A DNA stretch of 32,726 bases from JBDTCS01 sp039923455. GTDB taxonomy: Bacteria > Bacteroidota > Ignavibacteria > Palsa-1295. This document shows, piece after piece, positions 25,434 to 32,726 of this stretch. The DNA is taken from contig JBDTCS010000151.1 of the NCBI GenBank assembly GCA_039923455.1, forward strand, positions 1-32,726, written 5' to 3'. The first letter of the stretch is position 1. Each line of letters begins with the position of its first letter. Below the pieces are notes generated by a model that ran no database searches, was not told where the DNA came from, and saw only the letters and a program-made list of their open reading frames with translations. Made by a program: the position numbers and the translations under genes.

Positions 25434-26520
25434 CTCGGTAGGTCCAAAGATGCTTAGTCTTTGAGTTCATAGGAATTAGCTCAAGGGCTACGGTCTCTGT
25501 TAGGACTTGAGTGACAAGGTGATGTTGAGCAGAAAGAGAGCATACGGGATCTGTTGCTGAGGAGTCTTGAGCGATTAGCCAGGCCTGGCATCTGCAACCG
25601 GCAAAATCCAGAGTCCGTCTATCGCAGCTTTTACATGGTTCCGTCATCCATTGCTCACCTCGAAATCGAGTAAAGCCTACCGACTCTTCCCATATCGACT
25701 TAAGCGAATGCTCTCGTACATTTTCAAACGATAATCCTGGGAGCACTCCTGCGGCATGACAAGGCCAAGCCTCTCCAGTTGGTGTAATCAGAATGGTACT
25801 CCGGCCCCATCCTCCCATACAAGCTTTTGGAAACTTCGCATAATAGTCGGGCACCACAAACTCAATGCGCATTTTTCCTACTAAGCGTTCGCGTGCCAGA
25901 CGGACCGTCTCCACAGAACCGTCCAATTGCTCTCGTGTTGGTAATAGGAATTCGCGATTGACGAGTGCCCACCCATAATATTGAACATGGGCGATTTCAA
26001 GCTTGTGTGCCCCCATTTGTTCCGCCAGCGAAATGATCGAAGGCAGCTCGTCACAATTCGCTTTGTGGATCACGGCATTGACGGTAAATGCAATCTTCCG
26101 TTTGCTGATTTCTTTAGCGATTGTTAGTTTTCGAGCGTGAGCTGTGACCCCTGCAATGCTATCAGCAATATCCTGAGTTGCTCCTTGAAGACTTAACTGG
26201 AGGTGATCGAGTCCTCCTTGAATGAACGTATCCAGCCGTTCGGCTGTAAGCCCAATTCCTGAGGTGATCAAATTCGTATAGAGACCTGAAGCATGAGCTG
26301 ACTGAATAAGCTGAAGAAGATCGGTGCGAGCAAGCGGCTCACCGCCTGTCAAATGCAGCTGCATGATTCCGATTTCTGATGCCTGTCGAAACACTTCCGT
26401 CCACACTTCAGTCGGCAGTTCATTCGCAGTTGATTCAAGCTCTATGGGGTTTGAGCAATACACGCACTGCAAAGGGCATCGATGCGTTAATTCTGCGATC
26501 AGGGCTATGGGAGCGGTCAT
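25417..26520 (-). CDS. pqqE: PQQ biosynthesis radical SAM enzyme PqqE
   Basis: 367 aa. It forms the C-C bond between the Glu and Tyr side chains of PqqA. The radical SAM CxxxCxxC motif is C15-C19-C22 (THRCPLQCVYC). TGGEPL, the SAM-binding GGE box, follows. A SPASM-type auxiliary cluster region has Cys in CMGGWGR, AWPCHA, PCKSC and GCRC. It overlaps pqqD by 4 bp and is last in the operon. PqqD presents the PqqA peptide to it. Cytoplasmic. Confidence 0.97.
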   Translation of the reverse strand: MTAPIALIAELTHRCPLQCVYCSNPIELESTANELPTEVWTEVFRQASEIGIMQLHLTGGEPLARTDLLQLIQSAHASGLYTNLITSGIGLTAERLDTFIQGGLDHLQLSLQGATQDIADSIAGVTAHARKLTIAKEISKRKIAFTVNAVIHKANCDELPSIISLAEQMGAHKLEIAHVQYYGWALVNREFLLPTREQLDGSVETVRLARERLVGKMRIEFVVPDYYAKFPKACMGGWGRSTILITPTGEAWPCHAAGVLPGLSFENVREHSLKSIWEESVGFTRFRGEQWMTEPCKSCDRRTLDFAGCRCQAWLIAQDSSATDPVCSLSAQHHLVTQVLTETVALELIPMNSKTKHLWTYRENPRT

Positions 26521-26807
26521 GTCGAATGCGAGTAATTTACGATGCGCTTTACATGGAGTCGATCGAGGAAGACTCCCACCTCCATCACGATACTCTCCTC
26601 TGTTTTATCTGGGTAGTCCTGATGAAGCAGTGTTGCGATTTGGGCGATGGACCTCTCGCCATTACATAATCCTGCTATCTTCGCTCCAGTTTCATTGAGG
26701 CGAATCATCCCTTCTGGAACAAGCATAACATTCCCGTGAATTGGATGGGTTTGCAATCGGCAGCCCAGACAGAATACTGGCACAGTGTCAGGAGTAATAA
26801 GGTTCAT
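26517..26807 (-). CDS. pqqD: PqqA peptide chaperone PqqD
   Basis: 96 aa, a RiPP recognition element fold. It binds PqqA and delivers it to PqqE. The typical PqqD core is seen: VMLVPEGMIRLNETGAKIAGLC, GERSIAQIATLL and a C-terminal FLDRL helix. The N-terminal part has two cysteines (FCLGC). It overlaps pqqC and pqqE by 4 bp each. Confidence 0.93.
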   Translation of the reverse strand: MNLITPDTVPVFCLGCRLQTHPIHGNVMLVPEGMIRLNETGAKIAGLCNGERSIAQIATLLHQDYPDKTEESIVMEVGVFLDRLHVKRIVNYSHST

Positions 26808-27547
26808 GGCTCAATTCGAAAAGCACCTGGAGGCGGCCAGCCCGGTTCCACATAAGCAAAATAGATAGCGTCGAGTTGCGCCCATAGCAAATCACACTTC
26901 GCTCGTAATGCATTGCAAGCCTGATCCTGCTGCTCGCGCGTCTGTGCGTTTGCTACCACCCAATCGAAAGCGAATTTAGCTTCATCCGGCGTTTCAGTAA
27001 TGCGCTTCTCAAAATAGCTAAGGCCATGAGCAAGCCAGGGATAATGTGTTCGCAGCTTCTCAATTCGTAACGAAATAAGCGCACCGGAAAACAATTCTGT
27101 CAGCGAACTTGCTACCGCCTCGATCATAGTCCCTTCGCGTACCAAGTCGAGATAAGCATGGAGCGCGTATCGGATTTGAGGAAGGACTTCTTGTTCATTC
27201 ACAACTCGCTGCCGTTCAAGACCAGTAGCTTCTGCGAGTTCAATCCAGCACGCGATCCCTCCCGTAGCGTCTGTCACTCCATCGTGTCTTATTACCCGCT
27301 CGCGCCACGTTCGCCGAAAGTTAGGATCAAGAGAACGGCTCAATATGATTGCATCCTTTAAAGGAATTCTGCTTTGATAATAATATCGGTTCAACGCCCA
27401 CGCCTGCAACTGACCTCGCGTTAGTTTGCCCTCGTGCATCAACAAGTGAAATGGATGCCGATGATGATAGCGCTCCTCTCCAATCGTAAATAACGTTTTT
27501 CGCAATTCGTCGGCAGTCAGTAGTATCGTCGGAGTTGCAGCATTCAT
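26804..27547 (-). CDS. pqqC: Pyrroloquinoline-quinone synthase PqqC
   Basis: 247 aa from ATG 27547, which overlaps the pqqB stop as ATGA; a start further upstream would run well into pqqB. It is a cofactorless oxidase that performs the final ring closure and eight-electron oxidation of AHQQ to PQQ. Recognisable family segments are RHPFHLLMHEGKLT, WALNRYYYQSRIPLKDA, RHDG, and SLTELFSGALISLRIE near the middle. It is an all-helical, cytoplasmic homodimer. Length is normal for the family. Confidence 0.97.
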   Translation of the reverse strand: MNAATPTILLTADELRKTLFTIGEERYHHRHPFHLLMHEGKLTRGQLQAWALNRYYYQSRIPLKDAIILSRSLDPNFRRTWRERVIRHDGVTDATGGIACWIELAEATGLERQRVVNEQEVLPQIRYALHAYLDLVREGTMIEAVASSLTELFSGALISLRIEKLRTHYPWLAHGLSYFEKRITETPDEAKFAFDWVVANAQTREQQDQACNALRAKCDLLWAQLDAIYFAYVEPGWPPPGAFRIEP

Positions 27548-28479
27548 AAAACGAACTCCATGCCGTCTTTGGCAACCTCCCATCCCGCAGAGCGCACATG
27601 TTCGTACTCCTTGCTCTCCTCATCCAAAATTGGATTTGTGTTGTTTATATGAATGAAGAACCGTTCTTTCTGTGAAATCCCTGATAAGATCGAGAGGCTA
27701 CCTTCAACACCGGAGATAGGCAAATGACCCATTTCGCTCGCCTTCTTTCCTGTTCCACGAACTACAAACAGTTCATCGTCTTCCCAGAACGTGCCATCCC
27801 ACAAGAGAATATCGGAATCAGAAATAGACTGCTCAAGCCGTTCATCAATTTGTCCGACCGCAGGAGAAAATAATAACTTGCGACTTCCTGCTACCGATTC
27901 GATCAATAGGGAAATCACTGCCTCATCTTGAGAAAGCTTTTTCATAAATTCTTTCTCCACGTATTCTGGGAATTTACCACGAACCGAGATTGGGGTCATC
28001 CTAACAGCATTCAATCCATTGCCCAACACAAAGGGTTTGGAGGGGAGAATGTCGTGCCAGTTCGCTTGAGGCGATTCACGTTGAAGCATTCGGAACATGC
28101 TATTCGTTTCCGTCAGGATTCGGCGAACGGAAGGCGTACAATAAATGTCGAGTGGTTGAAACTCGCGTAGGAGCAATAGGCCGAGAGTACCATCTAATTC
28201 GGCACTCGTCAATACAACGCCACAAATTGGCGACTGCCTAAGCGTTCGATTTGAAGATTGAATTGGCCAAAGGCATCGTGCGCTCTCGATTTGACGATGC
28301 AGGTCTGGTGATGCATTGACCAAAACCCAATGATCAGCTTCCAGTTCGCAAGCTAATTGCACCTGAGTCCGGGACGAGCCACGAAGAGTTTTATTGCGCA
28401 ACCGGGCGCAATTAGCGCATGTACAATTCCATTGTGGGAAACCGCCGCCTGCGGCGGTGCCCAGCAGTTTGATCGTCAC
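27544..28479 (-). CDS. pqqB: PQQ biosynthesis protein PqqB, metallo-beta-lactamase fold, atypical active site
   Basis: 311 aa with a GTG start 9 bp after pqqA. It shows the PqqB signature TAAGGGFPQWNC, the CxCxxC zinc site (C19, C21, C24), NASPDL and the C-terminal FIHINNTNPIL. PqqB hydroxylates a tyrosine-derived intermediate in the pathway. The family's Asp-His metal motif, normally in a IDHxxGLLLLRE context, reads D96-G97 here (ELDGTLGLLLLRE), so the usual histidine is missing. The rest is intact, so a sequencing error is unlikely but not excluded. A 7-bp GC-rich hairpin lies at codons 7-13. Confidence 0.95.
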   Translation of the reverse strand: MTIKLLGTAAGGGFPQWNCTCANCARLRNKTLRGSSRTQVQLACELEADHWVLVNASPDLHRQIESARCLWPIQSSNRTLRQSPICGVVLTSAELDGTLGLLLLREFQPLDIYCTPSVRRILTETNSMFRMLQRESPQANWHDILPSKPFVLGNGLNAVRMTPISVRGKFPEYVEKEFMKKLSQDEAVISLLIESVAGSRKLLFSPAVGQIDERLEQSISDSDILLWDGTFWEDDELFVVRGTGKKASEMGHLPISGVEGSLSILSGISQKERFFIHINNTNPILDEESKEYEHVRSAGWEVAKDGMEFVL

Positions 28480-28488
28480 AGTTCAGGC

Positions 28489-28566
28489 TCACATCACTGC
28501 GTTTGAATATGCACTGATCTCACAATTAAGCTCTATTTCTTCGAAGTCAGGTGTTGTCCATTTCAT
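28489..28566 (-). CDS. pqqA: PQQ precursor peptide PqqA
   Basis: 25 aa (starts MKWTTPDFEE). It contains the diagnostic E16-I-S-A-Y20, the Glu and Tyr that PqqE cross-links to become PQQ. The W-T-x-P-x-F start also matches the family (WTKPAF type). Translated just before pqqB with a 9-bp gap, it completes pqqABCDE. It is shorter than usual gene-calling limits. No strong Shine-Dalgarno is seen. Confidence 0.93.
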   Translation of the reverse strand: MKWTTPDFEEIELNCEISAYSNAVM

Positions 28567-28606
28567 AGTGTTTTGTCCGGTTCGTGTAGTAAATCAGTTA
28601 AAGTAT

Positions 28607-29836
28607 CTAATGGTGAACCATCATTGGCATTTGGCCAATCCCGTTCTCAGTTCGCACGTTAAAGAAGTAGACTCCCGTAGGCATTGAGGTGACATTCCAA
28701 TCGTACGAATGCTTTCCGGCTTCGGCCTCGCCGCAAAATACCTGAGCGTATTGCTTGCCAAGCATATCGACTATTCGTATATCCACAAATTCTCGTCGAT
28801 CGGTTGAAAATGAAATTACAGTCCTCGCAGAGCAAGGGTTCGGACAGTTCTGGGCGAGAACCAGTCCGTTCTCGACCAGAGCATTTGACGAAACGGCCAT
28901 GAACTCAGATAACCGCCGACGCCAAAGACCAGTATTAGCTGTCCCAGCAAAAACATAGTTTCTAAAAATAAAAATTGCATCTACGCGATCACCTGCATGA
29001 CTTTCGGTCCAGCTTACCCCATAATCAGTGGAAACATACGGGCCATTACTCCCGAGTCCGCATTCGAATAAAATATTACCCCCCACAGCGAGACGACGAA
29101 ATCCCATGATCTTGAGAAGCGTCCAGTTATCACCATTGTCGCTGGTCCGATACAACAACTGATCATCCTGAGCTGCGAAAAGAAGCTTTCCAATAACAGC
29201 AAAACTCGTCACGCCGCCGTAAGTAGAGGGGTTTTGTATACCCTTATTTACCTGAACCCAAGTCACGCCTTCATTAGAGGAGCGAAAAATGCCACTATCG
29301 GTTCCCGCAAAAAGATATCCGGCACTGACTCCGAAAGCACTAACTGTTTGCCTACTTAGTCCGGATGCTCTCCAGCTCTTCCCACTGTCAATTGATAAAT
29401 ACACACCATCCCCACCGTTACGATATCCCGTTCCGGCAAAAAGTTTTGAACCCTTAATAAATAGAGCCCCGATCGCCTTCCCAGTGACCGGAAGTCCCTC
29501 AGCAGACCGACTCCAAGTGACGCCATTATCAGTTGTACGCAAAACGCTTGCTTGTTCACCTGCGACAAAAAGATTTGTCCCGTTACCGCTCATGGTGCCA
29601 GCAGCGACACTTGCAGAAAAAAAACCCGTCAGGCTTGTATCAATGTTTTCCCAGCTATTGCCTGCATCCGTAGAAACGATGAGAGCGCCATGATTTGAAG
29701 CAGCAAATAACTTCGTGTCCGTGGCTCCGAAACAAGTTGCGTACTGACTAGAAACAACCCACTGACCTAGTGCGTTGGATGCAACACAGAACAGGGCGCT
29801 CGCGATAAACGTGACAGCGCAAATCGTATGTCTCAT
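28607..29836 (-). CDS. T9SS-secreted BNR/Asp-box-type beta-propeller protein
   Basis: 409 aa with a signal peptide ending near LGQ (residue 25). Repeated Asp-box-like units (S.DAGNSW, TTDNGVTW, SIDSGKSW, SSNEGVTW, TSDNGDNW, STDYGVSW) alternate with LFAGT strands, giving a sialidase/Ycf48-like propeller (about 30-315). The C-terminal ~85 residues are a T9SS type A sorting domain (LAQNCPNPCSARTVISF to the end). The usual NYPNPF motif carries two cysteines here. It ends 40 bp before pqqA and follows the PQQ-like propeller gene by 62 bp on the same strand. Sialidase activity is not implied. Role unknown. Confidence 0.9.
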   Translation of the reverse strand: MRHTICAVTFIASALFCVASNALGQWVVSSQYATCFGATDTKLFAASNHGALIVSTDAGNSWENIDTSLTGFFSASVAAGTMSGNGTNLFVAGEQASVLRTTDNGVTWSRSAEGLPVTGKAIGALFIKGSKLFAGTGYRNGGDGVYLSIDSGKSWRASGLSRQTVSAFGVSAGYLFAGTDSGIFRSSNEGVTWVQVNKGIQNPSTYGGVTSFAVIGKLLFAAQDDQLLYRTSDNGDNWTLLKIMGFRRLAVGGNILFECGLGSNGPYVSTDYGVSWTESHAGDRVDAIFIFRNYVFAGTANTGLWRRRLSEFMAVSSNALVENGLVLAQNCPNPCSARTVISFSTDRREFVDIRIVDMLGKQYAQVFCGEAEAGKHSYDWNVTSMPTGVYFFNVRTENGIGQMPMMVHH

Positions 29837-29898
29837 AGTAGTATTGAGTTGCCTTTCAACAACATCTGGTTTCGCAATTTCTACTTCAAGTTTACTTC

Positions 29899-32202
29899 TT
29901 AATAGAACACGCCAACAAAATTATTTGCAGTAGCGTCCTGAAAAGCTACGTAGACCCTTCCGTTAATTACAGTTGGCTCGATTAACGCTCTATTGTGCCC
30001 CGCCCCCTGCCAAGTACCTAGTGGAATCTTGAGTATTGCATTCGTTAAGTCCGTCGCATCATAAGCAAAAAGACTTATACTATGCGGGATGCCCTCCGTG
30101 TTTGATTGGTCAGAAGGAAGGGCACGTTGCACAACCCACAACACACCCGTTTGTGGAACGTGTTGATCTGAACTTACAACAGGTATGCTACCACCGTACG
30201 AAAAAATATCGGTGTTACTTGCAAGCTTCGGGTATTTGGTATTTGTGAGGATATTATTAATCAGACTAAATCCAACGAGCTCCGGCGTTCCACCAGCGAT
30301 CCCATTGCCGCAGTAGTAGATTACTGGTCCTTGAGGCCCGTTGTAATATGCTGCCCCTCCCAAAACTCCCGGGCTTTGATCTCCATCTGGATTGAGCTTT
30401 GCGCCAGGTCGTATTAGACCGACAAATACGGCATTTGGGCTGTAATTATATCCATCACCCGATGTTGGTGACACATAACCTCCCAAATAATTTCGGTCGA
30501 GCAGAAAAATTTGTCCATCTTTGCCAGCCGTCACAATTAAACAGCTTGAGGACTCAAATTCAGAGGGAACAACCAACACTCCTCCTGACCCAAGATCATT
30601 ATCGGAGGTCAACAGCGTGTCTGCATTCGACGGCGCAAACCAGGATGCTACATTGAGATCCACATCTAACTTCAAAACGGCATCGCCGTAATTCTGCCCG
30701 CCTCGATTAGCTGAGAGTGGTCCATTTGCAGTTGTGCAATAAATGGAATGTCCGTCGCTGGCTAACCCCATCCCCGATTGCCATATTCCAGCATTGCCGT
30801 ATTGATTGCTCGGATCGTCGTCAGGTGTAGCGCAAAAAACATTCTTTTGCTCTAAGGTGATAGCGTCGTAGGATATCACCCAACCGTGATAATCCTGTTT
30901 AAACTGATCACCATGAGAGCCAAACCCAATATATATACGTCCATTCAACAATAAGAGGCCCGGTCGATTGTTGTGGATTTGCGGGTTGAAGACAATATGT
31001 CCCATACCGTCATTCGATCCACCATTGGTTCCAAATGGATTCCCTCCGCTTCCTTTTACTTGAGCGGCAACTTCTACAGGGCTATTCGGCCGTTCAGCAC
31101 CTGTTACCGCATCAAGCGCGTGTAAGAATATGTGATAAGAGTTATCTGAAATTCTTTTGGTCTTACAGACTAGGAATATGGTGGGCGTCCTACAACATCC
31201 ACAATGAGAAGCTCTTTTGTCAGAGCCGCATCCACATTCAGATTCACAGCTGCTGCAACGGCAACCACAATCGATAACGGGCGTGCTGGAAATACCAACC
31301 ATTGGTGAAATATCAAAACTATTCGCATCTCCAGATGGCACTGGAACGTGCCCCGGCGGAATCAAAGGAGTTGTGCCGCCTGTCTCTCTCTTCCATAATA
31401 TCACCCCGTTATTTATAGATCCTGGCGCGTCGGCATCGAACGCATAAACAGAATCTCCTTCTGTTGCAAGATAAATCACGTTGTGGGCCTCGCCTGCTCC
31501 CACTTGGGGGAAATACTGATGGTGCATATATAGGGGTTGCGCGTAGACTTTGCCATCAACTGGATATCGAAAACGTGGCGTTTTCTGAAATTGTTTCGAT
31601 ACGCTGTCGACCGTCAGCGTTGGAAGTGCCTTTTGTTGCTTCCCTCCATTTATAACAACATCTTCATTGAACCATGTCATGCCAGCATACGGATACCAGC
31701 CGGTGCGGCCCATATTATAATGCTGTGTCAAAACTGAATAGGGCACGTGACTTACCACTCTAACAGCGTCGCTGAGCGTGCTAACTTGACCTCCACTCGA
31801 CTGTGTCGCTTGCACTCGATCACCGATTTTCAACGAGCATACTGCAAGCGGTACTTCGGCATGAACCAGCCCTGCACTCACGGTCGGAGCTTTGGCTGAA
31901 CCTCTCCACACACCATTTATATAGACATCGACAATAGCACCGGAAGCAAGGTCATCAACTGTTACGCTCCGCATACAATCATCGATGATCGTATCATGCT
32001 CTGCAACCTCTGGTGGATTTATCGAATTCGATAGCAACGTAGGCGGAGTCTCAGTTCTGGTCGTATGTGGGGGAAGTGGAAAAAACGGGCGCGGGACAAC
32101 TTCTCCACCTCTAGACGGATTTGCCGGTATCTCTGACGGCCCAATGGGCGACAGGATTGCGCTAACCTGACCTTGATTGAATTTCTGCGGGTTGTTCGGC
32201 AT
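29899..32202 (-). CDS. PQQ-like beta-propeller protein with nine-cysteine insertion
   Basis: 767 aa from ATG 32202, 17 bp after the upstream stop; ATG 32238 would overlap that gene. A proline-rich N-terminus (about 1-60) shows no signal peptide. An Ig-like segment follows (about 75-155) and then a propeller with QHYNMGRTGWYP, VDGKVYAQPLY, VIYLATEGDSVYAFDA, ISSTPVID, RPGLLLLNGRIYIGFGSHGD, GIWQSGMGLASDG, DLGSGGVLVVPS and GKDGQIFLLDR. This matches a large family of PQQ-binding-like repeat proteins often found in Acidobacteria and Planctomycetes. After STPVID, residues 312-337 form an insertion with nine Cys (CxCxCxxCxxxCxC, later CxCC). Whether it binds PQQ, metal or neither is unknown. A 12-bp palindrome (32211-32222) lies just upstream. 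No T9SS tail. Confidence 0.85.
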   Translation of the reverse strand: MPNNPQKFNQGQVSAILSPIGPSEIPANPSRGGEVVPRPFFPLPPHTTRTETPPTLLSNSINPPEVAEHDTIIDDCMRSVTVDDLASGAIVDVYINGVWRGSAKAPTVSAGLVHAEVPLAVCSLKIGDRVQATQSSGGQVSTLSDAVRVVSHVPYSVLTQHYNMGRTGWYPYAGMTWFNEDVVINGGKQQKALPTLTVDSVSKQFQKTPRFRYPVDGKVYAQPLYMHHQYFPQVGAGEAHNVIYLATEGDSVYAFDADAPGSINNGVILWKRETGGTTPLIPPGHVPVPSGDANSFDISPMVGISSTPVIDCGCRCSSCESECGCGSDKRASHCGCCRTPTIFLVCKTKRISDNSYHIFLHALDAVTGAERPNSPVEVAAQVKGSGGNPFGTNGGSNDGMGHIVFNPQIHNNRPGLLLLNGRIYIGFGSHGDQFKQDYHGWVISYDAITLEQKNVFCATPDDDPSNQYGNAGIWQSGMGLASDGHSIYCTTANGPLSANRGGQNYGDAVLKLDVDLNVASWFAPSNADTLLTSDNDLGSGGVLVVPSEFESSSCLIVTAGKDGQIFLLDRNYLGGYVSPTSGDGYNYSPNAVFVGLIRPGAKLNPDGDQSPGVLGGAAYYNGPQGPVIYYCGNGIAGGTPELVGFSLINNILTNTKYPKLASNTDIFSYGGSIPVVSSDQHVPQTGVLWVVQRALPSDQSNTEGIPHSISLFAYDATDLTNAILKIPLGTWQGAGHNRALIEPTVINGRVYVAFQDATANNFVGVFY
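31192..31269 (-). other. Cysteine-rich insertion in the PQQ-like propeller
   Basis: 26 codons encode nine Cys at insertion positions 1, 3, 5, 8, 12, 14, 23, 25 and 26, ending in a vicinal Cys-Cys. It interrupts the conserved run from STPVID to the next beta-strand (IFLVCKTK). The usual family sequence there is a short turn. Confidence 0.85.
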
Positions 32203-32219
32203 TAGTTCGCTAACGATCG

Positions 32220-32726
32220 TTAATCTACAACATTCCAAATCGATCCATACATACTATAGTATCCATTGGTATCGATCGCTCGTATGCCAACGTTGTACTT
32301 TCCCTTTTTCTTTAGTGTCACTGCGAGCGTGACCTGACCGGCGAAGGTTGTGCCGGGAATAAAACGTATAACAGGTATAGTGCCTTGACAGTCACCTCTC
32401 GTCCCGGCGTTGCTCGATAGGCTTAGTGCGATCTCCGTATATTTCAGATATCCGAGATTCAACACAAGGTTATTTTGCCATTCTTCGCCTGCTCGAAGAA
32501 AGAGTTCTTTAGTTAGTGCAGGCGATGTCGAGACATCAAGCATCGCGGTGATGTGAGTGAAGTTCCACTGTGCTGCGTTTGCAACCCGCTCCTTGTTGTC
32601 GGATTCGAGTGCCGAACAGGTTGGCAACGCGCCGATCGAAAGCAGAGACGGGTTCCAGTTACTTGCAGTCGGTAAAGGTGCCGCTGCCGGAGGTGCGGGC
32701 TTTGACCCCGCAACCACTTCAACTCC
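32220..32726 (-). CDS. Unidentified protein, 5' end beyond the window
   Basis: The frame runs open to the window edge, giving at least 169 codons; a GTG at 32717 may be internal. The N-terminal part seen is Pro/Ala-rich (KPAPPAAAPLP). A beta-rich domain follows (WNFTHITAMLDV, LVLNLGYLKYTEIALSL, TFAGQVTLAVTLKKKGKYNVGIRAIDTNGYY). The C-terminal part resembles an Ig- or jelly-roll-like domain. It is followed 17 bp later by the PQQ-like propeller gene and probably shares its transcript. I do not recognise a family. Confidence 0.6.
   Translation of the reverse strand, partial: GVEVVAGSKPAPPAAAPLPTASNWNPSLLSIGALPTCSALESDNKERVANAAQWNFTHITAMLDVSTSPALTKELFLRAGEEWQNNLVLNLGYLKYTEIALSLSSNAGTRGDCQGTIPVIRFIPGTTFAGQVTLAVTLKKKGKYNVGIRAIDTNGYYSMYGSIWNVVD

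Overview
The window looks like a chromosomal segment from a bacterium of the Bacteroidota/Chlorobiota (FCB) superphylum, perhaps an Ignavibacteria- or Kapabacteria-like lineage; the exact taxon is an inference. The main evidence is repeated type IX secretion (T9SS) C-terminal sorting domains with YPNP-like motifs on four separate genes. A Gln-rich signal cleavage style (A-Q), an SBBP/Ig giant surface protein, dense gene overlaps and a general lack of strong Shine-Dalgarno sequences agree with this. Stop codons follow the standard code, and no phage, transposase, integrase, CRISPR or origin was seen.

Region 1 (1-4700, + strand) is an envelope island. It holds a lipoprotein, a T9SS-exported 5'-nucleotidase/UshA-type phosphoesterase, and two paralogous lipoproteins flanking a small outer-membrane barrel protein. 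The barrel gene has three in-phase TGACAAT repeats upstream that resemble an OmpR/PhoB-type operator. Region 2 (4741-7985, - strand) is a two-component system: an OmpR-type regulator and a PDZ/multi-TM/GAF histidine kinase that overlap by 4 bp, preceded by a possible 32-aa small ORF. Region 3 (8047-15969, - strand) is a two-gene operon: a ~1950-aa surface protein (beta-propeller repeats, about 13 Ig/PKD modules, cohesin-like domain, T9SS tail) and an outer-membrane barrel protein with two OmpA-like domains. Region 4 (16201-17557) is degraded: a T9SS cargo pseudogene with two in-frame nonsense codons, a fragment of tRNA-Ser, and an unassigned open-frame remnant.

Region 5 (17558-24690, + strand) is a complete histidine operon, hisGDCBHAF(IE). 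HisB and HisIE are bifunctional, most junctions overlap by 4 bp, and the operon is preceded by a His-rich leader peptide and an intrinsic terminator (a classical attenuator). The operon lies between an intact tRNA-Ser(UGA) gene (24852-24933, -) and a 29-bp exact copy of that tRNA's 3' part at 17225-17253. This is the geometry left by tRNA-targeted integration, although no integrase is visible.

Region 6 (25104-32726) has a small orphan LuxR-type DNA-binding protein facing a complete - strand pqqABCDE operon for pyrroloquinoline quinone, including a 25-aa PqqA peptide. Upstream on the same strand are a T9SS-exported BNR-type propeller protein, a PQQ-like propeller protein with an unusual nine-cysteine insertion, and a gene cut by the window edge. 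The strongest leads are the att-flanked, attenuator-controlled his operon, the PQQ cluster with its cysteine-rich propeller protein and atypical PqqB, and the Pho-box-like repeats.
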